DNA of 64,000 bases from Halalkalibacter wakoensis JCM 9140 (GTDB lineage: Bacteria > Bacillota > Bacilli > Bacillales > Bacillaceae_D): positions 1-64,000 of the forward strand of contig NZ_BAUT01000004.1 in NCBI RefSeq assembly GCF_000513095.1. The letters run 5' to 3'. A program made the translations under genes and the position numbers. Of this stretch, positions 1 through 10,086 are shown piece after piece. Below the pieces are notes generated by a model, which was given only the letters and a program-made list of their open reading frames with translations, had not been told where the DNA came from and made no database searches. Position 1 is the stretch's first letter. Each line of letters begins with the position of its first letter.

Positions 1-180
1 AAAAGGGTGGTTTTCCCTTTTGGCTTCATTTCGAAGCGCTGAGCGGAGCCGTCGTAATCTTTAAAGCCTTTTGAGTGAACTTCTCAAAAGGCGCACGGCG
101 ATGTGAGCAGCGCAACCGGGTTCAGATAATCATAAAAAGGACGAACTTCCCTTTTTTCTTAAGATCGACAAACACCTTTT
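1..180. other. Structured gene-free region of unknown function
   Basis: No credible gene is seen here on either strand. Bases 1-21 form AAAAGGG/CCCTTTT arms, which could end a gene lying to the left. Bases 66-75 and 83-92 are perfect 10-base inverted arms (GCCTTTTGAG/CTCAAAAGGC). Outside them GCGCTG pairs with CAGCGC and GCCGT with ACGGC, so about 35-113 could fold as one branched stem. The stretch is more GC-rich than its surroundings. It may be a small RNA, a 3' UTR structure or a dispersed repeat; the sequence does not decide between these. Confidence 0.4.
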
Positions 181-189
181 TATAGTTCA

Positions 190-222
190 AACAATGGATA
201 GGCGAATGTCCATTGTTTTTTG
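190..222 (+). terminator. Rho-independent terminator
   Basis: Arms AACAATGGA (190-198) and TCCATTGTT (209-217) are perfect complements followed by a T run. It would end transcription coming from the left, of the structured element or of a gene outside the window. Confidence 0.75.
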
Positions 223-383
223 CTTTAGAAGAAATTAAAATAGACTTAGAAAACTAAATAAGAAATCATGAATGTCAAGGATTTGAAATTAACAATATTT
301 CCTTCTCATGATTCTAGAAAAGTAGGTCATCATACAAGTATAGAGCGTTAAGTCTAAGTCTTTAAAGAAAGGTGGATTCTGAA

Positions 384-530
384 ATGCTCGATTTTTCTTG
401 GAAAGTCTTTTCAATGACAGGTAATGTGGACACGTATTTATTGTTGAAAGAACTAGAGCGGGATTCAGATGATCAATTCGGAAGAGAAGACATGGAGGAT
501 ATCGAAACATCCGACGCTCCAACCCACTAA
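384..530 (+). CDS. yqzL: YqzL family small protein
   Basis: A 48-residue protein starting MLDFSWKVFSMTGNVDTYLL, which matches the conserved N-terminus of the Bacillus YqzL family; its function is unknown. AAAGAAAGGTGG lies 10-20 bases ahead of the ATG. It sits directly upstream of recO, as in B. subtilis, with a gap of only 39 bases to the chosen recO start, so the two are probably co-transcribed. The acidic tail after residue 25 is the variable part of the family. Family membership is recognised from sequence; the role is not known. Confidence 0.85.
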   Translation: MLDFSWKVFSMTGNVDTYLLLKELERDSDDQFGREDMEDIETSDAPTH

Positions 531-569
531 TGTATGTTGACACCTCACAAAGGGATGTGTGGTGCGGGC

Positions 570-1319
570 ATGATTCAAAAAGTTGAAGGTATTGTCATTC
601 GAACAACCGATTATGGTGAATCGAACAAAATTGTTACACTATTTACAAGAGAATTAGGAAAAGTAGGAGTTATGGCGCGAGGAGCTAAAAAGCCGAAAAA
701 TCGGTTAGCAGCTGCTTCGCAATTGTTTATTTACGGTACATTTGTCTTTCAACAAAGCAAAGGATTAGGGACACTAAATCAAGCTGACATAATGGATTCT
801 TTTCGGGAGGTTCGAGGTGATTTATTTCGAGCCTCTTATGCAACATACATAGTAGAATTAACTGATAAATTAACAGAAGAAAGAAATCGAAATCCATATC
901 ATTTTGAGTTGTTGCACCAAACAATCCATTATTTGAATGAAGGTATTGATCCAGATGTATTGCTGCGAATTTATGAAATGAAAATGTTAGCAGTTGCGGG
1001 AATTAAACCAGAGCTTGATCAGTGTGTAAGTTGTCAATCGACAGAAGTGCCAGCAAAGTTCTCCATTCGACATGCCGGTTTTTTATGTAAACGTTGTGCA
1101 TCCAAAGATGAAAGAGCTTTTATCTTGTCTGACCATTCAGCAAGACTTCTTAGGTTGTTCTTTTACATTGACTTGCATCGATTGGGACAAATATCATTAA
1201 AAAAAGAAACAAAAGATGAATTGAAGCAGATTATATCTGCTTATTATGAAGAGTATTCAGGAGTCATGTTAAAATCAAAACGTTTTCTTGAACAGATGGA
1301 ACGAATGGGCGATTTATAG
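570..1319 (+). CDS. recO: DNA repair protein RecO
   Basis: RecO mediates loading of RecA on SSB-coated single strands in the RecFOR pathway and anneals complementary strands. The protein has an N-terminal OB-fold (VEGIVIRTTDYGESNKIV, with GVMARGAKKPK following), a helical middle and a zinc finger with C152, C155, C173 and C176. The frame is open from 534, but the conserved family start is MIQKVEGIV, so ATG 570 is chosen. That gives 249 residues, close to the usual 250-255. The ribosome site ahead of 570 (GGTGCGGG) is weak. It follows yqzL and is followed by the glyQS T-box leader. Confidence 0.95.
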   Translation: MIQKVEGIVIRTTDYGESNKIVTLFTRELGKVGVMARGAKKPKNRLAAASQLFIYGTFVFQQSKGLGTLNQADIMDSFREVRGDLFRASYATYIVELTDKLTEERNRNPYHFELLHQTIHYLNEGIDPDVLLRIYEMKMLAVAGIKPELDQCVSCQSTEVPAKFSIRHAGFLCKRCASKDERAFILSDHSARLLRLFFYIDLHRLGQISLKKETKDELKQIISAYYEEYSGVMLKSKRFLEQMERMGDL

Positions 1320-1327
1320 AACAAACA

Positions 1328-1356
1328 TTGACACGTCGCCAGTCTTTATGTATGAT
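1328..1356 (+). promoter_or_regulatory. Sigma-A promoter of glyQS
   Basis: TTGACA (1328-1333), a 17-base spacer and TATGAT (1351-1356), placed immediately ahead of the T-box leader and just after the recO stop. Confidence 0.8.
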
Positions 1357-1374
1357 GCTAATAATAATATATGG

Positions 1375-1586
1375 TGCATTGATGGAAAGTAGTACTTATC
1401 CTCTCAAGAAAAAGCGAACCTAGGGTGGTGTGAGCTAGGAATCTTGATGGTAAGGAAGGCATTCTTGAGCATATGAATTGAAAGTGATTAAGGTCTTGTA
1501 CGTCAAGACTTTAATAAATAGGGTGGAACCGCGGGATTAGCTCTCGTCCCTATGTCAATTGTGACATAAGGATGAGGGCTTTTTTC
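1375..1586 (+). promoter_or_regulatory. T-box riboswitch, glycine-specific
   Basis: The leader reads uncharged tRNA-Gly and controls glyQS by antitermination. The T-box core GGGTGGAACCGCGGG is at 1521-1535. Its TGGA would pair with the UCCA end of tRNA-Gly. The probable specifier codon is GGC at 1458-1460 (in GAAGGCATT), matching the glycine enzyme downstream. The terminator arms are AGCTCTCGTCC and GGATGAGGGCT around 1538-1580, followed by TTTTTT. The start boundary (GATGGAAAGTAGTA, about 1380) is approximate. Confidence 0.92.
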
Positions 1587-1635
1587 TATGCCAATTCCTC
1601 GATGTACCGTACATAAACCGAAGGAGGAAGTAAAT

Positions 1636-2526
1636 GTGAATGTTCAAAATATGATTTTGACGTTACAACAGTATTGGTCTAAACAAAATTGTATGATCAT
1701 GCAAGCATACGATACGGAGAAAGGTGCAGGAACGATGAGTCCCTTTACCCTGCTACGTACAATTGGTCCTGAACCATGGAATGTAGCCTATGTAGAACCA
1801 TCCCGTCGACCGGCCGATGGGCGTTATGGAGAAAATCCGAATCGTTTATATCAACATCATCAGTTTCAAGTCATTATGAAGCCTTCTCCGATTAATATTC
1901 AAGAGCTTTACTTGAAAAGTCTAGAAGCACTTGGCATTAATCCTTTAGAACATGATATTCGTTTTGTTGAAGATAACTGGGAGAATCCAACGCTTGGTTG
2001 CGCAGGTTTAGGTTGGGAAGTTTGGTTAGATGGCATGGAGATTACTCAATTTACTTATTTTCAGCAAGTTGGAGGACTAGAGGCTAATCCTGTTTCAGCT
2101 GAAATTACGTATGGTCTTGAGCGTCTTGCTTCGTATATTCAGGATAAGGAAAATGTGTTTGATTTAGAGTGGGTTGAAGGTTTTACGTATGGAGACATTT
2201 TTAAGCAACCTGAATACGAACATTCCAAATATACGTTTGAAGTTTCTGATACGCAAATGCTTTTCTCTCTTTTTGGAACGTATGAGCAAGAGGCTAAAAG
2301 AGCTTTAGATGAATTACTCGTTTTCCCGGCTTATGACTATATATTAAAGTGTTCTCACACGTTTAACTTGTTGGATGCACGAGGGGCAATTTCGGTTACA
2401 GAGCGTACGGGTTACATTGGACGTGTTAGAAACTTAGCACGAGCTGCTGCGAAGTTGTACTACGATGAACGTGAACGCTTAGGATTCCCAATGTTGAAAA
2501 AAGAGGAGGGATCAGCTAATGAATAA
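1636..2526 (+). CDS. glyQ: Glycyl-tRNA synthetase alpha subunit
   Basis: The catalytic subunit of the heterotetrameric class II glycyl-tRNA synthetase, which charges tRNA-Gly in the cytoplasm. Family hallmarks such as [28 protein letters not shown] and [18 protein letters not shown] are present. The frame is open from an ATG at 1588 inside the terminator stem, but AAGGAGG at 1621-1627 sits eight bases before GTG 1636, giving [11 protein letters not shown], the family N-terminus, and 296 residues as usual. Its stop overlaps the start of glyS by eight bases, so the subunits are translationally coupled. Controlled by the T-box upstream. Confidence 0.97.
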   Translation: MNVQNMILTLQQYWSKQNCMIMQAYDTEKGAGTMSPFTLLRTIGPEPWNVAYVEPSRRPADGRYGENPNRLYQHHQFQVIMKPSPINIQELYLKSLEALGINPLEHDIRFVEDNWENPTLGCAGLGWEVWLDGMEITQFTYFQQVGGLEANPVSAEITYGLERLASYIQDKENVFDLEWVEGFTYGDIFKQPEYEHSKYTFEVSDTQMLFSLFGTYEQEAKRALDELLVFPAYDYILKCSHTFNLLDARGAISVTERTGYIGRVRNLARAAAKLYYDERERLGFPMLKKEEGSANE

Positions 2527-4600
2527 GCGAGATTTTTTACTGGAAATTGGATTAGAGGAGTTGCCTGCTCGTTTTGTAACAAGCTCCATGAAGCAATTAA
2601 AGGAAAAAGTAGAAGCGTGGCTAATTGAAACAAGACTAGAATTCAATAGTGTTCAGACTTTTGCGACACCAAGACGGTTAGCGGTTTTACTTGAAGGGCT
2701 TAGTGAGAGTCAGCCTGATATTGAAGAAGAAGCAAAAGGGCCAGCTAAAAAAATAGCTTATGACAGTGAAGGAAACTGGTCAAAGGCAGCACAAGGTTTT
2801 GCAAGAGGTCAAGGTGTACAAACGGATGATCTGTTTTTTAAAGAAGTAAAAGGCGTAGAATATATCTTTGCAAATAAATTCATTGAAGGTAAAAAAACGA
2901 CAGAGCTTCTGCCACAATTAAAAGACATTATTCTTTCTCTGCACTTCCCTAAAAATATGAGATGGGGGAGCAATGATCTTCGGTTTGCTAGACCAATTAG
3001 ATGGCTTGTAGCACTATATGGCAATGAAGTGATTCCTTTTTCTATTACAGGGATTGAGACGGCTACCAAGACGTATGGACATCGTTTTCTAGGAAAAGAG
3101 ATAGACCTTAGGGAGCCAAGCGAGTATAGTCGTTCTTTATTAGGTGAGTATGTCATCGCGGATCCTATCGAAAGAAAAAGAGCGATTCGAAACCAACTTG
3201 AGTCTATGACGGAAGGAAATGGATGGGTCATTCCTATTGATGAAGAGTTACTTGAGGAAGTTACGCATCTTGTAGAATATCCAACGGCCTTGTCTGGGAG
3301 TTTTGATGAGGAGTTTTTACAGTTGCCAAAAGAAGTATTAATCACATCGATGAAAGAACACCAACGTTATTTTCCTGTTGAGAATGAGCAAGGTAAGCTG
3401 CTCCCTCATTTTGTGACGGTACGTAACGGAGATCATCAACACATTGAAAATGTATCAAAGGGAAATGAAAAGGTATTGCGTGCTAGACTTGCTGATGCTG
3501 CATTTTTCTTTACTGAAGATCAGAAGTTACACATTGATGATGCATTAAAACGTTTAGAACAAATTGTATATCATGAGGAACTCGGATCGGTTGGTGACAA
3601 GGTTAGACGCGTCAACACTCTCGTTAGCAAATTAAGTGACATGGTAGGAGCTGACTCTAACACAGTTCAGGCAGCGAACCGGATTGCGGAAATTGCAAAG
3701 TTTGATCTTGTTACTCAAATGGTAGGAGAATTTCCGGAGTTACAAGGGAGAATGGGTGAGGTGTATGCTGAGTTAGCTGGCGAGTCAAAAGAAGTTGCTA
3801 GTGGCATTAACGAACACTATAAACCGCGTTTTGCCGGGGATTCAATTCCGGCAACGATGGCAGCAACAACAGTAAGCTTAGCTGAAAAGCTTGATACAAT
3901 TGTTACATGCTTCTCCATTGGTCTTATTCCGACTGGGTCTCAAGATCCGTATGCTCTAAGACGCCAAGCGGCAGGAGTTGTCCAAATGCTTCATGAACAA
4001 CAATTGCCTGTAACCGTAGAACAAGTGCTTGCAGAAACATTGCATGTAGTAGAGGGAAGGCAACTATTAAAACGTGAACTTGAGGACATAACTGGCGACC
4101 TTGTTGAGTTTTTTAAGTTACGTGTGAAAAATTTATTACAAGAAAATGCCATTCAATATGACATTGTTGATGCCGTTTTAGGTGAAGAGATTGGTCATAT
4201 CCCAACGGTAATGGCTAAGGCGAAAATCATAGCGGAAGAACGAAATAACGAATCGTTTAAAAAAGTTGTTGAGGCTCTTAGTCGAGTAACCAATATCGCC
4301 AAAAAAGCTGAAGATGCCGGTGAAATTGATCCAAACTTATTTGAAAAGGAAGAGGAAAGCGTCCTTTATCAACACTCTCAACGCTTGAAGAAACAGGTGA
4401 AGCAGGCTCTAGAAGGTGGAAATGCTCACTCTGCTTTTGAAGAATTAGCAAAAACGGAGCCGATTATTAACCAATATTTTGATCACATTATGGTCATGGC
4501 CGAAGATCAAAAAATAAGAGCAAATCGATTACGTCAAATGAATGAGCTAGCTAAAGTGATACATTCTTTCGCTCAATTTCACGCGATTGTATTTTCATAA
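2519..4600 (+). CDS. glyS: Glycyl-tRNA synthetase beta subunit
   Basis: The large beta subunit (693 residues) that recognises tRNA-Gly and is needed for charging. It opens [20 protein letters not shown], typical of GlyS, and contains the HD-like segment with KEHQRYFP and the C-terminal anticodon-binding region with the conserved stretch [14 protein letters not shown]. It overlaps glyQ by eight bases and shares its T-box control. A hairpin just after the stop probably ends the two-gene operon. Confidence 0.97.
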   Translation: MNKRDFLLEIGLEELPARFVTSSMKQLKEKVEAWLIETRLEFNSVQTFATPRRLAVLLEGLSESQPDIEEEAKGPAKKIAYDSEGNWSKAAQGFARGQGVQTDDLFFKEVKGVEYIFANKFIEGKKTTELLPQLKDIILSLHFPKNMRWGSNDLRFARPIRWLVALYGNEVIPFSITGIETATKTYGHRFLGKEIDLREPSEYSRSLLGEYVIADPIERKRAIRNQLESMTEGNGWVIPIDEELLEEVTHLVEYPTALSGSFDEEFLQLPKEVLITSMKEHQRYFPVENEQGKLLPHFVTVRNGDHQHIENVSKGNEKVLRARLADAAFFFTEDQKLHIDDALKRLEQIVYHEELGSVGDKVRRVNTLVSKLSDMVGADSNTVQAANRIAEIAKFDLVTQMVGEFPELQGRMGEVYAELAGESKEVASGINEHYKPRFAGDSIPATMAATTVSLAEKLDTIVTCFSIGLIPTGSQDPYALRRQAAGVVQMLHEQQLPVTVEQVLAETLHVVEGRQLLKRELEDITGDLVEFFKLRVKNLLQENAIQYDIVDAVLGEEIGHIPTVMAKAKIIAEERNNESFKKVVEALSRVTNIAKKAEDAGEIDPNLFEKEEESVLYQHSQRLKKQVKQALEGGNAHSAFEELAKTEPIINQYFDHIMVMAEDQKIRANRLRQMNELAKVIHSFAQFHAIVFS

Positions 4601-4605
4601 TGGCA

Positions 4606-4650
4606 GAGCTTATTTGGTCAATAAATAGGTCAAATAAGCTCCCTCTTTTC
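4606..4650 (+). terminator. Terminator of glyQS
   Basis: GAGCTTATTTG (4606-4616) and CAAATAAGCTC (4631-4641) are perfect arms, followed by CCCTCTTTTC. The T tract is weak. Confidence 0.6.
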
Positions 4651-4722
4651 ATATTGGTGCTCACTCGTATATAATAATTAATATATAGTATGGCACTTTT
4701 GTGGTAAGGACGGTGAAAACCA

Positions 4723-5358
4723 ATCGAATTAACAAGTAGGCAAGAATTAATTGTTGAAATTGTAAAAGAAAGTGGTCCTATTACAGGAGAACAAATAGCT
4801 GAACGTCTTTCACTAACTAGAGCAACGCTTCGTCCTGATTTAGCGATCTTAACAATGTCGGGTTATTTAGATGCAAGGCCGCGTGTTGGGTATTTTTACA
4901 CGGGGAAATCAGGCAATCATATGTTAGCCGAAAAGATTAAGCATATAACTGTCAATGAGTATCAGTCAAGACCAGTAGTTGTTCAAGAGTCAGAATCCGT
5001 TTACGATGCTATTTGTACGATGTTTCTTGAGGATGTTGGAACGTTATTTGTTGTGGATAAACAAAAAACATTAGTGGGTGTCCTTTCAAGAAAAGATCTT
5101 TTACGAGCAAGTCTAGGTAAACAAGCCCTTGAATCCATTCCGGTAAGCATTATTATGACGAGAATGCCGAATATTACAGTCTGCAAGCAGGACGATTTAA
5201 TTATTGAGGTAGCCAATAAATTAATTGAAAAGCAGATTGATGGTTTGCCTATTGTTGTAGAGGTAGAGTATGGATCTCGATTTGAAGTAGTTGGACGGAT
5301 TACAAAGTCAAATATTACTGCATTGCTGGTCGATTTAGCGAACGATGATGTGATTTAG
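4723..5358 (+). CDS. ccpN: Gluconeogenic gene repressor CcpN (start codon unusual)
   Basis: CcpN represses gapB and pckA during glycolytic growth in B. subtilis. The reading frame encodes an N-terminal helix-turn-helix ([21 protein letters not shown] region) and two CBS domains, about 211 residues from the ATC at 4723, equal to the family length. The frame runs from a TGA at 4714-4716 and holds no ATG, GTG, TTG or CTG before ATG 4855, which lies beyond the helix-turn-helix. Either an ATC start is used (AAGGACGG at 4706-4713 is well spaced), or one extra A in the run 4716-4719 hides the GTG at 4713. ppsR, a functional partner in carbon flow, follows after 22 bases. Confidence 0.85.
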   Translation: MELTSRQELIVEIVKESGPITGEQIAERLSLTRATLRPDLAILTMSGYLDARPRVGYFYTGKSGNHMLAEKIKHITVNEYQSRPVVVQESESVYDAICTMFLEDVGTLFVVDKQKTLVGVLSRKDLLRASLGKQALESIPVSIIMTRMPNITVCKQDDLIIEVANKLIEKQIDGLPIVVEVEYGSRFEVVGRITKSNITALLVDLANDDVI

Positions 5359-5380
5359 TGTGGAAGAGGAGGAGCAAGTC

Positions 5381-6196
5381 ATGGAAGAGATGAAACAGCG
5401 ACCAGTTGTTTATGTCGTTTCAGATTCTGTTGGGGAAACGGCTGAACTAGTCGTGAAGGCTGCGGCTAGTCAATTTAGTAGCGCGGGCCTTGAAGTTAGA
5501 AGAATTCCTTATGTTGAAGACAAAGAAACGATTGAAGAAGTCATTATTCTAGCTCGTAAGGCAAACGCTTTAATTGCTTTTACATTAGTAGTACCTGACA
5601 TAAAAGAGCACCTATTAACATTAGCTAAGGAAACAGGGGTTGAAACGGTCGATATTATCGGTCCAATGTTAGAGAAAATAGGAGCTCTTACGAAAAAGGC
5701 TCCTCGCTATGAACCAGGATTGATTTACCGTTTAGATGAAGATTATTTCCGAAAGGTGGAAGCTATTGAATTTGCGGTAAAATATGATGATGGTCGAGAC
5801 CCAAGAGGGATTATTCGGGCAGATATCGTTTTGATTGGAGTCTCTAGAACTTCCAAAACACCTCTTTCTCAGTATTTAGCTCACAAGAGACTGAAAGTAG
5901 CCAATGTTCCACTCGTTCCAGAGGTTGAACCACCGAAAGAATTGTTTCATATTACACCAAAAAAGTGTGTAGGATTAAAAATTAGTCCTGAGAAGTTAAA
6001 TGATATCAGGGCAGAGCGGTTGAAGGCCCTTGGGTTAAAGGCCCAAGCGAATTATGCAAATTTAGATCGGATTAAAGAGGAACTAGCTTATTCTGAAAAA
6101 ATCATGGAACGTATTGGTTGTCCTGTCATAGATGTATCCAATAAAGCAGTGGAAGAAACGGCTAATTTGATTTCGAGTATGTTCGTAAAAAAATAA
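5381..6196 (+). CDS. ppsR: PPDK regulatory protein (kinase/phosphorylase), DUF299
   Basis: A bifunctional serine/threonine kinase and pyrophosphorylase family protein that switches pyruvate phosphate dikinase or PEP synthase. In B. subtilis it is yqfL, linked to CcpN. Conserved segments are [18 protein letters not shown] near the N-terminus and the P-loop-like GVSRTSKT at residues 153-160, with [11 protein letters not shown] after it. AGGAGGAG precedes ATG 5381; an in-frame GTG at 5360 lies before that ribosome site and is rejected. This gives 271 residues, as in the family. It is the second gene of the ccpN operon and is followed by a strong terminator. Confidence 0.93.
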   Translation: MEEMKQRPVVYVVSDSVGETAELVVKAAASQFSSAGLEVRRIPYVEDKETIEEVIILARKANALIAFTLVVPDIKEHLLTLAKETGVETVDIIGPMLEKIGALTKKAPRYEPGLIYRLDEDYFRKVEAIEFAVKYDDGRDPRGIIRADIVLIGVSRTSKTPLSQYLAHKRLKVANVPLVPEVEPPKELFHITPKKCVGLKISPEKLNDIRAERLKALGLKAQANYANLDRIKEELAYSEKIMERIGCPVIDVSNKAVEETANLISSMFVKK

Positions 6197-6202
6197 AAAA
6201 AT

Positions 6203-6245
6203 AAAAGTATCTTGCGCAAGAAAGCAAGATACTTTTATTTTTTGT
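6203..6245 (+). terminator. Terminator of ccpN-ppsR
   Basis: AAAAGTATCTTGC (6203-6215) and GCAAGATACTTTT (6224-6236) are perfect 13-base arms, followed by ATTTTTTG. Confidence 0.9.
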
Positions 6246-6486
6246 CTAGGCAAAGAAGGAAAAGTTGCGTATAATAGAGAATTGTGATTTAAATGGATCG
6301 ATTTTTTAGGCATATTTAAAAAAAGAACAAATAAATTTTAAAAAGTCAAGACTTTTTCTTTGTTTTTTGGTAATGATAGTAAGGATAAAAAAAACGAACT
6401 AGTTGAAGAGTTATTATTCGACAAATATCTACGAAATTCTTTAAAATGAAAGCAGGACTTTTAAAGGGGATGTTGAATTCAATATT

Positions 6487-6939
6487 ATGAATCCTTCCTT
6501 ACAGACAATTTATGTAGATGCGGACGCATGTCCGGTTAAATCAGAAATAGTAGAAATTTGTGAGTTCGTTAACATGAAGATGGTTTTCGTTTCATCATAT
6601 GCACATACGTTAACGTTGCCTGCAAGTGTCAAAGTGGTAACAGTGGACAATGAAAAAGAAGCTGTCGATTTATTTTTGATGAACCATGCTAAAAAAGGGG
6701 ACATTTGTGTAACACAAGATCATGCACTTGCCTCCATTCTGTTATCTAAAGGAGTTAGAACATTATCTCCTCGTGGAATGGTTTATCAAGAAGACACCAT
6801 AACGCAGATGCTCGATGCGCGTTATCTTTCCCAAAAACAAAGAAGAATGGGAGGAAAAACAAAGGGGCCTAAACCTTTTCGACATGAAGATCGTGTCAAA
6901 TTTATCGAGCAACTAAGAAAAATTGTTGCAGGAACATAG
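6487..6939 (+). CDS. yqxD: YaiI/YqxD family protein (DUF188)
   Basis: A 150-residue cytoplasmic protein of the UPF0178 family, related to PIN/NYN-type nuclease folds; its biochemical role is unproven. Visible family marks are YVDADACPVK near the N-terminus, VTQDHALA in the middle and RRMGGKTKGPKPF near the C-terminus. AAAGGGGA lies 16 bases ahead of the ATG, which is long, but no closer in-frame start codon exists. It sits immediately upstream of dnaG and sigA, as in B. subtilis. Confidence 0.9.
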   Translation: MNPSLQTIYVDADACPVKSEIVEICEFVNMKMVFVSSYAHTLTLPASVKVVTVDNEKEAVDLFLMNHAKKGDICVTQDHALASILLSKGVRTLSPRGMVYQEDTITQMLDARYLSQKQRRMGGKTKGPKPFRHEDRVKFIEQLRKIVAGT

Positions 6940-6987
6940 CAAAAAAACTCGAATGTTAGAGAAATTGGCATGAATGGTGATGAAGGA

Positions 6988-8783
6988 ATGAGCAATCGAA
7001 TACCAGATGAAAAGGTAGAGCTTATTAGACGCTCATCGGATATTGTCGAAATTATTAGTGATTATGTACAACTAAAAAAGCAAGGTCGACAGTATATTGG
7101 ATTATGTCCATTTCACGGTGAAAAATCCCCTTCTTTTTCTGTGTCGCCAGATAAGCAGCTATACCATTGTTTTGGCTGTGGTGCAGGCGGGAATGTTTTC
7201 TCTTTTCTGATGGAACTCGAGGGCTTTTCATTTATTGAAGCTGTTCGTAACCTTGGCGATCGTGCAAACATTGAGTTACCTGAAGCAACGATTCATTCAG
7301 GATCCGTTGACGGGCCACTTGTTCATATGAAAACTGCACATGAGTTAGCAGCAAAACTTTATTATCATGTTTTGACTCTAACAGAACAAGGTGCACAAGG
7401 TCGAGACTATGTTAAGGAACGTGGATTTACAAAAGAGCAAATGGAACATTTTCAAATTGGTTTTGCTCCTGACCGTTGGGATTCTCTCGTAACGATCTTA
7501 AAAAAACGAGATTACTCTTTAGAAACCATGGTTCAAGCAGGTTTGCTTGGAGAACGGGAATCAAAAGACGGATACTACGACCGTTTTCGAAATAGGTTAA
7601 TGTTTCCGATATGGGATGGTCAAGGTAATGTCATTGCATTCGGTGGTCGTACGATTTCTGATGAAAAGCTAAGTACTTAAATAGTGCTGACTCTCCGATT
7701 TTTCATAAAGGAAAGACTTTATATGGTCTTCACCTTGCAAGACCTTCAATTAGGAAAGAAGGAACCGTTGTTTTATTTGAAGGGTATGTTGATGTGATTG
7801 CGGCATGGGGAGCAGGGGTAACGAATGCCATCGCTACTTTAGGAACGGCTTTAACAGAAGAACAGGCAAAAGTAATAAGACGGAATGCTGAAATGGTAAC
7901 GGTTTGTTATGATTCTGATAAAGCTGGTACCAATGCAGCTTTTAAATCGGCAAGAATACTTGAAGAGGCAGGCTGTACGGTTAAGGTAGCTCAAATGCCT
8001 GAAGGACTTGACCCCGATGACTATATTCGTACATACGGTGCGGAACGTTTTCAATCGGATGTAATAGGGGCTAGTTTGACTTTAATGGCTTTTAAGATGC
8101 GTTATTTACGCAGAGGAAAAAATCTGCAAAATGAAGCTGAAAGAATGAGCTACATCGAAGACGTATTGACGGAAATTACGAACTTGCCGCGAGCGGTTGA
8201 ACGTGATCATTATGTAAGACAATTAGCAGAAGAGTTTTCTCTATCACTAGAAGCATTAAAGCAAGAGCAGTTGCAAATTTATCGTGCTAAAAAAAAGCAA
8301 GCACAGACTCAATACAAGACGAGTGAGAAGCCAATTCAACCAAAGAAATCTTTCGAAGCAAAGAGATTATTACCAGCACACCAGAATGCGGAAAGATTTT
8401 TATTAGCTCATATGATGAGGGATGTTGAAGTGACAGAACTTGTATTGGAGCGAATTGGTGGAGACTTTCATATTGATGAACATCAAGCAATTGCAGCTCA
8501 TCTATTCTCTTTTTTTGGGGAAGGAAACGAAGCAAACCCAAGTCAGTTCATACAAGGGTTACAAGATGAAAAGTTAATTAGAATCGCGACTGAGCTTGCA
8601 ATGATGTCGCTAAATGAGGAATATCAGGAGCAGGAAATTCTTGATTATATGAAATTGATTGAAACTTATCCAAAACGGGTAAAAATACAGCAAAAAGAGT
8701 TAGAAATGAAGCAAGAAAGAGATCCAATAGAAGCAGCTAGGCTCCTAATGGAAATTAATCGAATGAAGCAGGAGCTTTGCTGA
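6988..8783 (+). CDS. dnaG: DNA primase DnaG (single-base frameshift)
   Basis: DnaG makes RNA primers for replication with DnaB helicase. The CHC2 zinc ligands are C40, H43, C61 and C64. The TOPRIM domain holds LFEGYVDVIAA and the acidic CYDSDKAG. The C-terminal part binds helicase. The frame breaks near 7670: upstream it reads to a stop at 7678-7680, while the homologous continuation (KYLNSADSPIFHKGKTLYG) is in the -1 frame from 7671, exactly as if one base were missing after AAGCT. Corrected, the protein has about 598 residues, the family length. MSNRIPDE at 6988 is the family start. As primase is essential, a sequencing error is likeliest. Confidence 0.93.
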
Positions 8784-8831
8784 TGTATTGGCAAGAAGCT
8801 TTGGTTGTGAACAATGGAAGGAGGGGATCGA

Positions 8832-9953
8832 ATGGCTGATAAACCACTACGCCCATTAGCGGAAGGTGAATTGTCGATCGATCAAGTGAAAGAACAATTA
8901 GTGGAGATTGGTAAAAAAAGAGGGATTCTTACTTATGCTGAGATTACAGAAAAGTTAGCAGCGTTTGATCAAGATTCTGATCAAATGGATGAATTTTTTG
9001 AGTATCTTGGTGAACAAGGGGTTGAGATCCTTAACGAAACGGATGATGTTGTTCCAAATCTCCAGCAAGCGGTAAAAGATGAAGAAGAATTTGACTTAAG
9101 TGATTTAAGTGTACCACCAGGGATAAAAATAAATGACCCTGTCAGAATGTATTTAAAAGAAATTGGTCGTGTTCCCCTTCTTTCGGCTGAAGAAGAAATT
9201 GAGCTTGCCAAACGCATTGAACAAGGTGATGAAGAAGCAAAGAGAAGATTAGCAGAAGCGAATTTACGACTTGTTGTTTCAATTGCTAAACGTTATGTTG
9301 GTCGTGGTATGCTTTTCCTTGATCTTATTCAAGAAGGAAATATGGGTTTAATCAAAGCGGTTGAGAAGTTTGATTATGAAAAAGGATATAAATTTAGTAC
9401 GTATGCAACATGGTGGATTAGACAGGCGATTACTCGCGCAATAGCAGACCAAGCACGTACGATTCGTATTCCTGTTCATATGGTTGAAACGATCAATAAA
9501 TTAATTCGTGTTCAAAGGCAACTTTTGCAAGACTTTGGGCGTGAACCAACACCAGAAGAAGTGGCACAAGAGATGGAATTAACACCTGAAAAGGTTCGTG
9601 AAATCTTAAAAATAGCCCAAGAGCCTGTATCATTGGAAACTCCAATTGGAGAAGAAGATGACTCACATCTTGGTGATTTTATTGAAGATCAGGAAGCTTT
9701 AGCTCCTTCTGATGCAGCTGCTTATGAGTTATTAAAAGAACAATTAGAAGATGTACTTGATACATTAACCGACCGGGAAGAAAATGTCCTACGTTTACGC
9801 TTTGGTCTAGATGATGGACGCACTCGTACCCTTGAAGAGGTTGGAAAAGTTTTCGGAGTAACACGCGAACGCATTCGTCAAATTGAAGCAAAAGCGTTAC
9901 GAAAGCTACGCCATCCGAGTCGAAGTAAACGACTAAAGGATTTCCTAGAATAA
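8832..9953 (+). CDS. sigA: RNA polymerase primary sigma factor SigA
   Basis: The housekeeping sigma factor, 373 residues. Region 1.1 is at the N-terminus, region 2 contains the core-binding and -10 recognition helix ([20 protein letters not shown]), and region 4 ends in the -35 helix-turn-helix [19 protein letters not shown]. The frame is open from 8814, but GGAAGGAGGGG sits just ahead of ATG 8832 (MADKPLRPL), the family start. It is the last gene of the yqxD-dnaG-sigA macromolecular synthesis cluster and is followed by a hairpin. Confidence 0.98.
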   Translation: MADKPLRPLAEGELSIDQVKEQLVEIGKKRGILTYAEITEKLAAFDQDSDQMDEFFEYLGEQGVEILNETDDVVPNLQQAVKDEEEFDLSDLSVPPGIKINDPVRMYLKEIGRVPLLSAEEEIELAKRIEQGDEEAKRRLAEANLRLVVSIAKRYVGRGMLFLDLIQEGNMGLIKAVEKFDYEKGYKFSTYATWWIRQAITRAIADQARTIRIPVHMVETINKLIRVQRQLLQDFGREPTPEEVAQEMELTPEKVREILKIAQEPVSLETPIGEEDDSHLGDFIEDQEALAPSDAAAYELLKEQLEDVLDTLTDREENVLRLRFGLDDGRTRTLEEVGKVFGVTRERIRQIEAKALRKLRHPSRSKRLKDFLE

Positions 9954-9983
9954 AATACAAATAGGATAAAGGTCTTCACAATA

Positions 9984-10048
9984 GGTCTGGTTTCAACACA
10001 AGAAATAAATAGTTATAGACTATTTATGATTGGGAACCAGGCCTTTTA
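9984..10048 (+). terminator. Terminator of dnaG-sigA
   Basis: GGTCTGGTTTC (9984-9994) pairs with GGAACCAGGCC (10033-10043), followed by TTTT. The loop contains a second small hairpin (AAATAGT/CTATTT). Confidence 0.65.
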
Positions 10049-10086
10049 GCTTGCACTCTATGATTAGGTGCTAGCAGGAGGAGTAA

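Noticed and set aside
2809-3345. 178-residue open frame antisense to glyS
   Set aside because: Entirely inside glyS on the other strand, with no ribosome site or recognisable domain.
4855-5358. Shorter CcpN starting at ATG 4855
   Set aside because: It would discard the conserved helix-turn-helix encoded from 4723; upstream coding is clear by homology.
7650-7800. Programmed -1 frameshift in dnaG
   Set aside because: No slippery X-XXY-YYZ heptamer or downstream pseudoknot was apparent, and other genes carry similar lone indels.
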